Shown piece after piece: positions 35,339 through 42,539 of a DNA stretch of 64,000 nt. The DNA lies in NCBI RefSeq assembly GCF_003429005.1, contig NZ_QVQV01000013.1, forward strand, positions 87,575 to 151,574, given 5' to 3'. This DNA comes from Paraburkholderia sp. DHOC27 (GTDB lineage: Bacteria; Pseudomonadota; Gammaproteobacteria; Burkholderiales; Burkholderiaceae). Made by a program: the position numbers and the translations under genes. Below the pieces are notes generated by a model that saw only the letters and a program-made list of their open reading frames with translations, searched no databases and was not told the DNA's origin. Each line of letters begins with the position of its first letter. Position 1 is the first letter of the stretch.

Positions 35339-35722
35339 ATGGTATTCCTGGGCGCGTGTGCTGCCACACCGCCCGGTGCAAGCGCGGTGGCGGTGCCTGC
35401 TGAACGCGCGCACGCGTACGGCGAGAAGCCGCAAGGCCCGGATTTCGGTACGGTGATTTTCACGCGCGATAGTTCGATGATCGGTGCCGCGCTTGCCATG
35501 AAGATGAGCATTGACGGCAAGCCGGTGGCCGACGCGCGAAGCGGTGAGCGGGCCACTCTTTACGTGCCTGCCGGTGAGCACATCGTAAGTGCGAAATCTG
35601 GAGTAAATCCGCGTAAGGATGTAGAGGCGGTGGTGAAGCCCGGTGCAACGCGATACTGCCGGCTCACCATACACGATTCAGGTGTGACAGACATTGATCC
35701 CACGCTGCCGGATGGCGAGTGA
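35339..35722 (+). CDS. DUF2846-like lipoprotein with truncated signal
   Basis: 127 aa from the first ATG. GTVIFTRDSSMIGAALAMKMSIDGKPVA and YVPAGEHIVSAKS resemble DUF2846-type lipoproteins. A lipobox (FLGAC) lies only six residues after the ATG, too short for a signal peptide. The same frame stays open upstream to 35231 and encodes a plausible hydrophobic core (CACCAALAAMVFLGAC), but contains no ATG, GTG or TTG. Either an unusual start is used or the 5' end is damaged. Confidence 0.6.
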   Translation: MVFLGACAATPPGASAVAVPAERAHAYGEKPQGPDFGTVIFTRDSSMIGAALAMKMSIDGKPVADARSGERATLYVPAGEHIVSAKSGVNPRKDVEAVVKPGATRYCRLTIHDSGVTDIDPTLPDGE

Positions 35723-36046
35723 GCATGACCACGCACGCGTGTCGTGGCTCTAGCGCGGCAAAGGGATTGCAAGTGAATGCGTGCGCCACGAAGTTCTATC
35801 ACGAGCGGTGCGGCGGCGCGGTGCCGTGGGAGATTTACGGTGATGCGGTGATTGTGCCTGATGCGGACTTCGCGCCACCCCACATGCGCGATCTTTGCTT
35901 ATGAGTCACGTGCGCTCGTGGTTCAACGAATCCGATGACAATCAGAATTCATCTTGATGAGCGCTGCGAGGCGGCGAAAGAATATACGAGATGGTGGACA
36001 GGTTACATTTAGCGCTTCGCCTGCTTACCCGTGCCGCTCCACGAAC
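35723..36046. other. Intergenic region, one doubtful small ORF
   Basis: 324 bases at the edge of the AT-rich stretch. The first 180 are covered by the doubtful ORF listed next; the remainder shows no clear promoter, repeat or RNA. Confidence 0.4.
35725..35904 (+). CDS. Doubtful small ORF
   Basis: 59 aa beginning two bases after the lipoprotein stop (MTTHACRG ... PPHMRDLCL), four cysteines, no signal or membrane segment, not recognised. It may be a remnant of a longer gene (ERCGGAVPWEIYGDAVIV looks protein-like) or chance. No Shine-Dalgarno apart from the preceding GAGTGAG. Confidence 0.3.
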   Translation: MTTHACRGSSAAKGLQVNACATKFYHERCGGAVPWEIYGDAVIVPDADFAPPHMRDLCL

Positions 36047-36496
36047 ATGACTTACCACGCCGTTACCGTCACACTTGAAAACATTAGCGGCATTGTCGCC
36101 GTGAAAGACAAATACAATTCGACAACGCAGAGCCTGACATTCAATGTCACCATTGCGGGAAAGCGTCAATATGCCGTGGTGATACGGGGCAATCCCCGCC
36201 TTGATAACGGCACAGTCGTGACTGCGGTTCTGGGTGATCCTGAGAACTGGCAAACATTATTAGGGTGGCTTAATCACACCACAGGCGAGATTTGCGGCGT
36301 CGAATCGCCCGGTGCGCGGGTTGCCATGTGCGCGTTTTCGATCCTGGTCGGAGTCGTGTTTTTCCTTCGAGCGCTACGCCCGGATTCTAGCGCGGTCGTC
36401 ATGACTGTTCTGCTTGGTACTGCTGCGGTAGGTAACGCGTGGGCACTTCTGGCGCTGCGTAGGTCTCTTGCCGTCTATCGACTGTTAAAGCCCTAA
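36047..36496 (+). CDS. Hypothetical protein with C-terminal membrane hairpin
   Basis: 149 aa. The first 100 residues are beta-rich and polar (TVTLENISGIVAVKD, SLTFNVTIAGKRQYAVV); two hydrophobic helices follow (about 104-117 and 125-140). No signal peptide, so the soluble part is probably cytoplasmic. Not recognised. Codon use is AT-richer than the surrounding core genes, as for the convergent operon at 36611-38205, and the two share a terminator. Confidence 0.6.
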   Translation: MTYHAVTVTLENISGIVAVKDKYNSTTQSLTFNVTIAGKRQYAVVIRGNPRLDNGTVVTAVLGDPENWQTLLGWLNHTTGEICGVESPGARVAMCAFSILVGVVFFLRALRPDSSAVVMTVLLGTAAVGNAWALLALRRSLAVYRLLKP

Positions 36497-36547
36497 GTGT
36501 CTTCGGCTTAGCGTTGCGCCTACTTTCTGATAGATATGTTAGAAAAC

Positions 36548-36572
36548 AAAAAAGCCCGCACAGAGCGGGCTT
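36548..36572. terminator. Terminator between convergent accessory genes
   Basis: AAGCCCGC / GCGGGCTT with loop ACAGA. On the minus strand it is followed by TTTTGTTTTC, so it ends the 36611-38205 operon; on the plus strand the tail is weaker. Confidence 0.85.
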
Positions 36573-36610
36573 AAATAACCTTGAATGTTTTACGTTGCGC
36601 TCTCCATGTT

Positions 36611-36997
36611 CTAGTGTGAGCCAGTAACGTTCGCGATGATCCACTGTCTTGCTACACTGCGACGCATCAGCAAGAGGGCAATCACGCGAACCCATACACA
36701 TGCGGCGATTAGCGCTATGGCCCACAATCCCAATGCGTTGAGATATACCCCGCCCGCTATAGTCCAGAGAAGGCTACCGGCTGCGATCCACTTTAGTAAC
36801 CCGTAACCCCGGCTTTGTCGTTTGAGCGCCCAATACAATGCAAGTGGGTTGGCTATCAGGCACGCGAAGACCGCCAGAAGCCCCCCCGAGGATAAAGAGC
36901 AATAACAGAGCATCGTAATTACAACAATCGCTTCGCAGAGGAAGGCAATTAAGAATCCGAGCAGCGAGGCCCGAATGGAGCGCGGCATCGTAATCAT
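36611..36997 (-). CDS. Hypothetical integral membrane protein
   Basis: 128 aa with about four hydrophobic helices (near residues 10-32, 38-56, 68-84 and 89-111), basic loops and a short polar tail. Not recognised. It starts 2 bases after the stop of the upstream gene (TAGTCATG), so it is translated as the third member of a tight operon. Small multi-helix proteins in this position are sometimes immunity proteins, but nothing here proves it. Confidence 0.65.
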   Translation of the reverse strand: MITMPRSIRASLLGFLIAFLCEAIVVITMLCYCSLSSGGLLAVFACLIANPLALYWALKRQSRGYGLLKWIAAGSLLWTIAGGVYLNALGLWAIALIAACVWVRVIALLLMRRSVARQWIIANVTGSH

Positions 36998-36999
36998 GA

Positions 37000-37755
37000 C
37001 TATCGGAATTTTGTGGTCGTGCAGTATTGCATGCCGCTAGTCATGTCACTCCACTGCTGTTCTTTAGCCAGATATTGACAGTAGTTTTCCTTGTACATGC
37101 TTTCGCTCACCGGCGTAAGGCTGCCTGGAACGGGGGAGCCTGAAATAATAAAATAAGCCCCCGAAGCACCTTGGTCGCTCATGCAGGCAAACAAGCCTTT
37201 TGAAAACATAATCTCGTCATAAGTATAAAGATTGTAACCATTTCCGACGCCAGCGCTTCCCCAATAAAGGGATGCGCTCGCGGTTGACGCGGGCTTCGTA
37301 AGCTGAAGCTGATTTGCGACAAGATTGCCGAGCATTATCTTTACCGAGTTAAAGTATGGCTGCATTGCCGCCTGAAGGTCAGCAGCCAATACGATCGCGC
37401 CGACCGCCGCCGCCGCACTTGGCCCGATTTCTGCGAGTGCCAGCACAGTCAATACGATTGTTCCACTCGCACTTACAAGCGTTAGCACATCGCCTGAATT
37501 CACCTTTTTATTAGGGTCTTTCCAGTCCACCATGATTTTGGTCAATGCGGTTGTTGCCACCAGGCCATTTGTCATGACGCGGATAGGCTGGAGCATTTGT
37601 GTGACATTGGTCACGGTTGCAACGAGCGTGGTGCCCGTTTGCATGATCGACAGTGAATCATTTGGGTTCTGGGCAACGCCCATTAATGCCTGGTACGTTC
37701 CCATATTGTTCGAGCCTGCTTCCATCACCTGCACTACCAGTTCTGCTTTTGCCAT
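37000..37755 (-). CDS. Hypothetical protein with central hydrophobic hairpin
   Basis: 251 aa. No N-terminal signal. Residues about 88-126 form a long hydrophobic Ala/Gly-rich hairpin (VLTLVSASGTIVLTVLALAE then SAAAAVGAIVLAADL), flanked by polar amphipathic sequence; the C-terminal third has four cysteines and many aromatics. The layout recalls pore-forming or membrane-inserting proteins, but no family is recognised. Its ATG directly follows the upstream stop (TAA-ATG), with GGCGGA as ribosome site. Confidence 0.65.
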   Translation of the reverse strand: MAKAELVVQVMEAGSNNMGTYQALMGVAQNPNDSLSIMQTGTTLVATVTNVTQMLQPIRVMTNGLVATTALTKIMVDWKDPNKKVNSGDVLTLVSASGTIVLTVLALAEIGPSAAAAVGAIVLAADLQAAMQPYFNSVKIMLGNLVANQLQLTKPASTASASLYWGSAGVGNGYNLYTYDEIMFSKGLFACMSDQGASGAYFIISGSPVPGSLTPVSESMYKENYCQYLAKEQQWSDMTSGMQYCTTTKFR

Positions 37756-38205
37756 TTATTCCGCCTTCGATTCTGTATTCCAGGGAGCTATTGAGTTCAC
37801 CGTTGCGCTAACGGATGGTGCAATTGACGGACCTGAGCCGACGACATACCGATAATAGAGTTGTGCATTGCCGATTTTTGGAAAATAAACCGGCTGGGCA
37901 ATAAAGGAATTTGATTGTGAGAACGTTAGCGACACCGTGTCGATAAGCTGCGAGAAAGCTCTGTCGGTGGATATCTGTAATGCACCAGCGATATCGCTTG
38001 TCGGGTCATCGTAATTGATGAGGCGGGCCCAGAATATCCACGCTCCATCATCGCGTTTTAGCGCCGTGGCGCCGTTTGTTAGCGCGTACCCACGTTGAGC
38101 CGTCGCCGGAATCTGAGGAGATGCAGGAGCCGCCCGGGTCAGCTGTGACGCGATACCTGCAAGCGAGAATGCAGAGGTACGCAAGAATAATCGTCTGTTA
38201 GTCAT
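37756..38205 (-). CDS. Tat-exported protein with Fn3-like domain
   Basis: 149 aa. NRRLFLRTSAFSLAGIA is a twin-arginine (Tat) signal, cleaved near TRAAPA. The mature part (about 120 aa) resembles the fibronectin-III-like N-terminal domain of PhoD-type phosphatases (LQISTDRAFSQLI ... LYYRYVVG), but no catalytic domain follows. First gene of the three-gene operon. Role unknown; a folded periplasmic binding domain is the safest statement. Confidence 0.65.
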   Translation of the reverse strand: MTNRRLFLRTSAFSLAGIASQLTRAAPASPQIPATAQRGYALTNGATALKRDDGAWIFWARLINYDDPTSDIAGALQISTDRAFSQLIDTVSLTFSQSNSFIAQPVYFPKIGNAQLYYRYVVGSGPSIAPSVSATVNSIAPWNTESKAE

Positions 38206-38361
38206 TGCTTTTCTGGTTGCGTTGTTTTCGTTGTTTGACAGATGTATCGTTGCTGCGATTGAAAACGTAGCACCCGTTTGAAGAGCATCAAATCAGTCAA
38301 ATCTGAAAAATACTCGGACTATGCGATTTGCATAACAATCGTCTGACCGCGCACACCGACG

Positions 38362-38387
38362 AAAAAAAAGCGCGATTTCTCGCGCTT
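38362..38387 (-). terminator. Orphan minus-strand terminator
   Basis: AAGCGCGA / TCGCGCTT with loop TTTC; on the minus strand eight T's follow (complement of 38362-38369). No minus-strand gene lies upstream of it, between here and the Crp-family gene, so it appears left over from a lost gene. Confidence 0.8.
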
Positions 38388-38468
38388 CTAGTCGTTCACT
38401 TGCCTCTCTTATTGAGGCGGCGACTTGCGTGGGGGTTTCGGCTGGGTGTCAAGAATAGAAACGCACAC

Positions 38469-38705
38469 TTTCTCATCGTGGATGAGCCCACGCGCGGCAT
38501 AGACATTGGCGCCAAGGCAGAAGTGCACGCGTTGCTGGCGCGGCTCGCTTCGCAAGGCATTGGCATCATCGTGATTTCGTCGGATCTGCTGGAAGTGCTG
38601 GCGGTGAGCGACCGCGTGCTGGTGGTTCGCGAAGGGCGTCTGAATGCCGAACTCACGCGCGCCGAAGCGACTCAGGAGCGGGTGATGGCGGCGGCCACGG
38701 CGTGA
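38469..38705 (+). pseudogene. C-terminal remnant of a sugar ABC transporter ATPase
   Basis: About 78 codons beginning FLIVDEPTRGIDIGAKAEVHALL, the Walker B/D-loop part of the second ATPase domain of RbsA/MglA-type sugar importers, through to a normal C-terminus (DRVLVVREGRL). Walker A, Q-loop and signature are missing and the upstream codons in this frame are unrelated. A deletion or insertion has removed about 80% of the gene. No other transporter subunit is nearby. Confidence 0.85.
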
Positions 38706-38805
38706 GCGCTTCGGCTGTTGCACGGCGGGGTCAGCGAGTCGTCGCGGTCTGCCCGGCAAAGCAATCCACTGAATGAAGTTTGTTTCCAAAGGGAGTGTCA
38801 GTGCA

Positions 38806-39462
38806 ATGACCACGATCGTCGTGATTCACACCGGGCCGGTGACGGTGCAGCCGCTCAAGGATCAGTTCAAGGAACAGCTCGCCGATGCACGCGTGATCAA
38901 CATCGTCGACGACAGCCTGCTCAACGACGTGCGCAGCGCCGGGCATCTGACGCCGGAAGTGACGAGCCGTCTGTATAGCTACATGCAGAACGCGCAGTCG
39001 ATGGGCGCGGATCTGATCCTGAACGCGTGTTCGTCGGTGGGCGAAGCGACCGATCTGCTGCGCGGCATGATCCGCACACCCATCATCAAGGTGGACGAGG
39101 TGATGGCCGAGGAGGCCAGCGCCATTGGACCGCGCGTGGGCGTGGTGGCTACGGTATCGACCACGCTGGAGCCGACCGTGCGGCTGATTCGCAAGAAAGC
39201 CGCCGAAGCGGGCCGCGATGTGACCGTGGAAGAGCGCATCGCCGACGGCGCGTTCGACGCGCTGCTCGCCGGCGACGCCGCACGTCACGACGACATCCTG
39301 AAGCGCACCATCCTCGGGTTGATGGACGAAGTGGATGTGGTCGTGCTCGCGCAGGTTTCGATGGCGCGTCTCGTGCCGCTACTCGGGCCGACCAAAGTCC
39401 CCGTGCTGTCGAGCCCGCAAAGCGGCGTCGCTGCGGTCAGGCGCGCACTAGCGGCGCTTTGA
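38806..39462 (+). CDS. Aspartate/glutamate racemase-family protein
   Basis: 218 aa. LNACSSVGEATD (first catalytic Cys) and the overall layout (VGVVATVSTTLEPT) match the Asp/Glu/hydantoin racemase superfamily. The second expected Cys is in a region reading VVLAQVSMARL, where it seems to be replaced by Ser, so true racemase activity is uncertain. The ATG at 38806 has GGGAG at 38791-38795; an upstream ATG (38773) is possible. It follows the ABC remnant, suggesting it once belonged to a sugar operon. Its 3' end overlaps the convergent Crp gene by 26 bases. Confidence 0.78.
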   Translation: MTTIVVIHTGPVTVQPLKDQFKEQLADARVINIVDDSLLNDVRSAGHLTPEVTSRLYSYMQNAQSMGADLILNACSSVGEATDLLRGMIRTPIIKVDEVMAEEASAIGPRVGVVATVSTTLEPTVRLIRKKAAEAGRDVTVEERIADGAFDALLAGDAARHDDILKRTILGLMDEVDVVVLAQVSMARLVPLLGPTKVPVLSSPQSGVAAVRRALAAL

Positions 39463-40201
39463 GGCTTTCGGCGGCGAGTGTCCGCGCACGCGTCAGCACC
39501 TGATTCGCGGCTGGTGGCGCGAGATAGTGCGCGACGAAGGCAGGCGTCAGCACGATCTTGCGTTCGTGCGTATCCACGAAGCCTTCCGCTTTCAGGTCGC
39601 TGAAATGCCGGTTCACGGATTCGCGCGACGTGCCGATGAACTCTGCCAGTTTGTCCTGCGGAATGGACAGGTCGATCAGAATCGCGCCGGGTTCGTCGTG
39701 GTAGGTGAAATCGCAGCCAATCTGCGCGGCGAACATGGTCAGAATATTCGTGAGACGTTTGCGCACGTCGTGCAGCGAGAGGTTCTCGATCAGCCGCTGG
39801 GCTTCCTGCCAGCGCTGGTAATGGCTCTTCAGCACGAACTGGTTGATGACGTCGTAGCGGCGCAGCAATTCCTTGAAATCCGGCTTGCGGATATAGCAGA
39901 TCATGCTCGGCGCGAGCGTCTGCGCGTAGTGTGAATAGTTGGCTTCGTTGAGGACGTCGCCGTCGCCGAAAATCATCCCGGCCTTGATGAAGGACAGCGT
40001 AATTTCCTGACCGTCCTCGGTGAGCCGGTAGAGCCGTACGCTGCCTTTTTTCAGCAGGTAGACGCAGTCGCTGCGCTCTTCCGGGCGGTAGACGGTGGTG
40101 TGTTTGCGCAGATGCCTGTGATCGCTGAACGCGGGCATTACCTCATCGAGGCAATTTAGCTGGATCAGCGACAGCAACTCGCTTTTGCCGACGAACCACA
40201 T
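39437..40201 (-). CDS. Crp/Fnr family transcriptional regulator
   Basis: 254 aa. N-terminal cyclic-nucleotide-type beta-barrel (SDCVYLLKKGSVRLYRLTEDGQEITLSF, residues about 45-72) and C-terminal helix-turn-helix (QDKLAEFIGTSRESVNRHFSDLKAEG, about 190-215). It lacks the Fnr N-terminal cysteine cluster, so it is not an oxygen sensor of that type. Possible ligand unknown. It is convergent with the racemase-family gene, with overlapping 3' ends. Confidence 0.9.
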   Translation of the reverse strand: MWFVGKSELLSLIQLNCLDEVMPAFSDHRHLRKHTTVYRPEERSDCVYLLKKGSVRLYRLTEDGQEITLSFIKAGMIFGDGDVLNEANYSHYAQTLAPSMICYIRKPDFKELLRRYDVINQFVLKSHYQRWQEAQRLIENLSLHDVRKRLTNILTMFAAQIGCDFTYHDEPGAILIDLSIPQDKLAEFIGTSRESVNRHFSDLKAEGFVDTHERKIVLTPAFVAHYLAPPAANQVLTRARTLAAESLKAPLVRA

Positions 40202-40388
40202 CGCGTGTCTCCTTGACTCTGGTTGGTCAACGGGCCGCGTCGAGGCGCAATGTTCGGCGTGGCGTCGCTTTATGTCGTGCGGATCATTCTACACATCGTG
40301 GGAAAGCGGCGCTTGAGACGCCCTGGCGAGCGAATTGAAGGCGCCCGGCGTGGCGGAAGATGGGCCCGGGACAGGCTGGCCCCAAAAA

Positions 40389-40426
40389 GCAAAGCCCGGC
40401 AGAACTCAGGTTCTGCCGGGCTTTGC
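40389..40426 (-). terminator. Terminator of the SDR gene
   Basis: A perfect 17-bp stem (GCAAAGCCCGGCAGAAC and its complement) with loop TCAG; the minus-strand tail is TTTTTGGGG. Strong intrinsic terminator, 22 bases after the SDR stop. Confidence 0.93.
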
Positions 40427-40447
40427 GGGGGATGCGTGGCTGGTGCG

Positions 40448-41299
40448 TTACGACTGGCCGTCGAAGTCAGCCGAGAGACTCAGCTCGCGCTGGCTCTCGA
40501 TGTCCTTCGTGAGTTGGTGCAGATAGTCCACTACCGCGTTGAAGCCCCAAGCACCCAGCACCAGATGACGCGGCGCTTCGGCATTGCGGGCAATCGCGAT
40601 CATGGCTTCGCCGGCTCGCACCGGGTCGCCTGCCTGGGTGCCGCTCATCTGCTTCGTGTTTGCATGACGCTTGCCGGCGGTCTCGGCGTAGTCGTCGATC
40701 TGCGTAATCGTCTGACGCAGCGAACGGCCCGCCCAGTCCGTACGGAACGGACCCGGCTCCACGCACGTTACGCCAATGCCGAGCGGCGCCACTTCGGCGC
40801 GCAGCGAATCCGACCAGCCCTCGACAGCGTGCTTCGACGCGGCGTAATAGCCCGAACCCGGAAAGCCGATCAGACCCGCCACGGAGGTGATGTTGATGAT
40901 GTTGCCGCTGCGTTGCGCACGCATGATGGGCAGCACCGCACGGGTGACGGCGAAGAGGCCGAACACGTTGGCGTCGAACTGCGCGCGGATCTCGGCTTCC
41001 ACGCCTTCCTCGGCGGTGCTCTGATAGCCGTAGCCGGCGTTGTTCACGAGCACGTCGATGCGGCCAAACTTCTCACGCGCGGCGGCGACTGCTGCTTCGA
41101 TCTCGGCGGGCTTATTGACGTCGAGCGCGAGTGCCACGGCGCGATCTTCCGCACCGCTCACGAGGTCGGTAATGCTCGAAACGTCACGGGCCGTGACCAC
41201 GGCACGCCAGCCTCGCTTAACGATCAGACTGGCCAGCGCGCGGCCGAGGCCAGTCGAACAACCGGTGATAAACCAGACTGGGGTGTTGGATGATGACAT
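40448..41299 (-). CDS. SDR family oxidoreductase
   Basis: 283 aa. TGCSTGLGRALA (residues 12-23) is the classical SDR NAD(P)-binding motif, NNAGYG and YYAASKHAVEG the structural and catalytic motifs. Substrate unknown. It lies downstream of a LysR gene in the same direction, and the 147-base gap has a candidate LysR box and promoter. It ends at a strong terminator, so it is transcribed alone. Confidence 0.9.
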   Translation of the reverse strand: MSSSNTPVWFITGCSTGLGRALASLIVKRGWRAVVTARDVSSITDLVSGAEDRAVALALDVNKPAEIEAAVAAAREKFGRIDVLVNNAGYGYQSTAEEGVEAEIRAQFDANVFGLFAVTRAVLPIMRAQRSGNIINITSVAGLIGFPGSGYYAASKHAVEGWSDSLRAEVAPLGIGVTCVEPGPFRTDWAGRSLRQTITQIDDYAETAGKRHANTKQMSGTQAGDPVRAGEAMIAIARNAEAPRHLVLGAWGFNAVVDYLHQLTKDIESQRELSLSADFDGQS

Positions 41300-41366
41300 C
41301 GTCTATCCCTTGGAGAATGTGGATTTGCTAAGCACACCGGCTTGATTCCCGGCATGGCACCGGATC

Positions 41367-41394
41367 AGTATAGGGGTTATGTCACGCATGAAAA
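41367..41394 (-). promoter_or_regulatory. Candidate promoter of the SDR gene
   Basis: Minus strand TTTTCA (complement of 41389-41394), 16-base spacer, TATACT (complement of 41367-41372). The start would be near 41360, about 60 bases before the ATG. The -35 is poor, as expected for an activated promoter. Confidence 0.5.
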
Positions 41395-41415
41395 ACGCGC
41401 TCAGTCAGCATGCCC

Positions 41416-41434
41416 TATGCGAAGAATTCGCATA
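41416..41434. promoter_or_regulatory. Candidate LysR-type operator
   Basis: TATGCGAA-GAA-TTCGCATA, a perfect 8-3-8 inverted repeat, containing the T-N11-A layout of LysR boxes. Its centre is about 65 bases upstream of the predicted SDR transcription start, the standard recognition-site position. Confidence 0.6.
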
Positions 41435-41446
41435 ATCGCGCGGGCG

Positions 41447-42340
41447 TTACTTCAACCGTTCCCGCACGAAGTCGATGAAGACGCGTAGCTTGCGCGGCAG
41501 TCCATTTGGATTGTAGTAGTAGAGATACAGCGCCCCGCGCGGGATCCACTCGTCGAGCACATTCACAAGGCGCCCGCTGTTCAGGTGTGGCTCGACAAGG
41601 CGGTGTTGCAGATAACCGAAGCCGAGGCCGTCTAATGCTGCTTGCAGAAGCAGATCGTTGTCGTTGGTGGCGATCCGTCCCGTGACAGACACGCTAATTT
41701 TCTCGTCGCCTTTCTCGAACTCCCAGCGGTACAGCGCCTGGGTATCCGCACTCCGGTAATTGATGCAGTCGTGCTTGAGCAGATCGCGCGGATGCTCCGG
41801 CAGCGCCTTGCCTTCGAGATAGTCCGGCGACGCCACGATGCAAAAGCGCATGTCGCTGACCACCGGTATCGCCACCATGTCCTGGGCCATCACGTTGTCG
41901 TAACGGATGCCCGCGTCGTAACCCTTGCTGGCGATATCCACCAGACTGTTATCGGATATCACGTCGATCTTGATATCCGGGTAAGCCTGCAAAAAGTCTT
42001 TGAGAATCGGATTGATGACGAGCGGTATCGCCGAGCGCAGCATGTTCAGCCGCAGCGTGCCCATCGTTTCGCTGGATGCGCGGCCCACTTCGCTGAATGC
42101 GAGATCCAGTTGCTCCATCAGCGGCTGGATGCGCGTCAGAAAGGCGCTCCCGGCTTCGGTCAGGCTCACGCTGCGCGTGGTGCGGTTAAAGAGTTTCGTG
42201 CCGAGTTGCTGCTCGAGGCGCCGGATCGTATAACTCGCCACCGAGTTGGAGATGCCGAGCGCCTGCGCGGCGGCACTGAAACTCTGTTCTTCAGCAACAC
42301 GCGCAAACAGGGTTAGAGCGGAAAGATCGGAATCGTTCAT
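41447..42340 (-). CDS. LysR family transcriptional regulator
   Basis: 297 aa. N-terminal winged HTH (residues 1-60: LTLFARVAEEQSFSAAAQALGISNSVASYTIRRLEQQLGTKLFNRTTRSVSLT) and a periplasmic-binding-like effector domain. FVRERL at the C-terminus is common in the CrgA/DhcR-type group. It lies upstream of the SDR gene in tandem, not divergent, so it likely activates that gene from the box at 41416-41434. Effector unknown. Confidence 0.92.
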   Translation of the reverse strand: MNDSDLSALTLFARVAEEQSFSAAAQALGISNSVASYTIRRLEQQLGTKLFNRTTRSVSLTEAGSAFLTRIQPLMEQLDLAFSEVGRASSETMGTLRLNMLRSAIPLVINPILKDFLQAYPDIKIDVISDNSLVDIASKGYDAGIRYDNVMAQDMVAIPVVSDMRFCIVASPDYLEGKALPEHPRDLLKHDCINYRSADTQALYRWEFEKGDEKISVSVTGRIATNDNDLLLQAALDGLGFGYLQHRLVEPHLNSGRLVNVLDEWIPRGALYLYYYNPNGLPRKLRVFIDFVRERLK

Positions 42341-42498
42341 CGCGCAACGGTTCGAAAGAGGGACGCAGATTATCCCTGCATTCTAGAGGCGAAAACAACG
42401 AACGGGCTGACGGCGGGGTGGTGAAACGCGCGGGAGGGGGAGGGAGCCTGTAAGTTCAGGCGTTCACTGGAAGGAGGGTATTGCCTGACGCTGGCAGA

Positions 42499-42528
42499 CG
42501 TTGCGAGTGCCAATGAACACTCGCAACG
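42499..42528 (-). terminator. Hairpin after ychF
   Basis: Perfect 11-bp stem CGTTGCGAGTG / CACTCGCAACG with an 8-base loop, 11 bases after the ychF stop on the minus strand. No T tract follows, so a terminator is likely but not certain. Confidence 0.55.
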
Positions 42529-42539
42529 CCGGGTCTTGC

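Noticed and set aside
34971..35456. 161-codon plus-strand open frame over the SDR 5' region
   Set aside because: Overlaps the SDR start and the lipoprotein; no signal or domain, basic shadow composition.
35119..38705. Integrative element with integrase and att sites
   Set aside because: No integrase, transposase or tRNA target adjoins and I found no flanking direct repeats; only the scar-like edge is supported.
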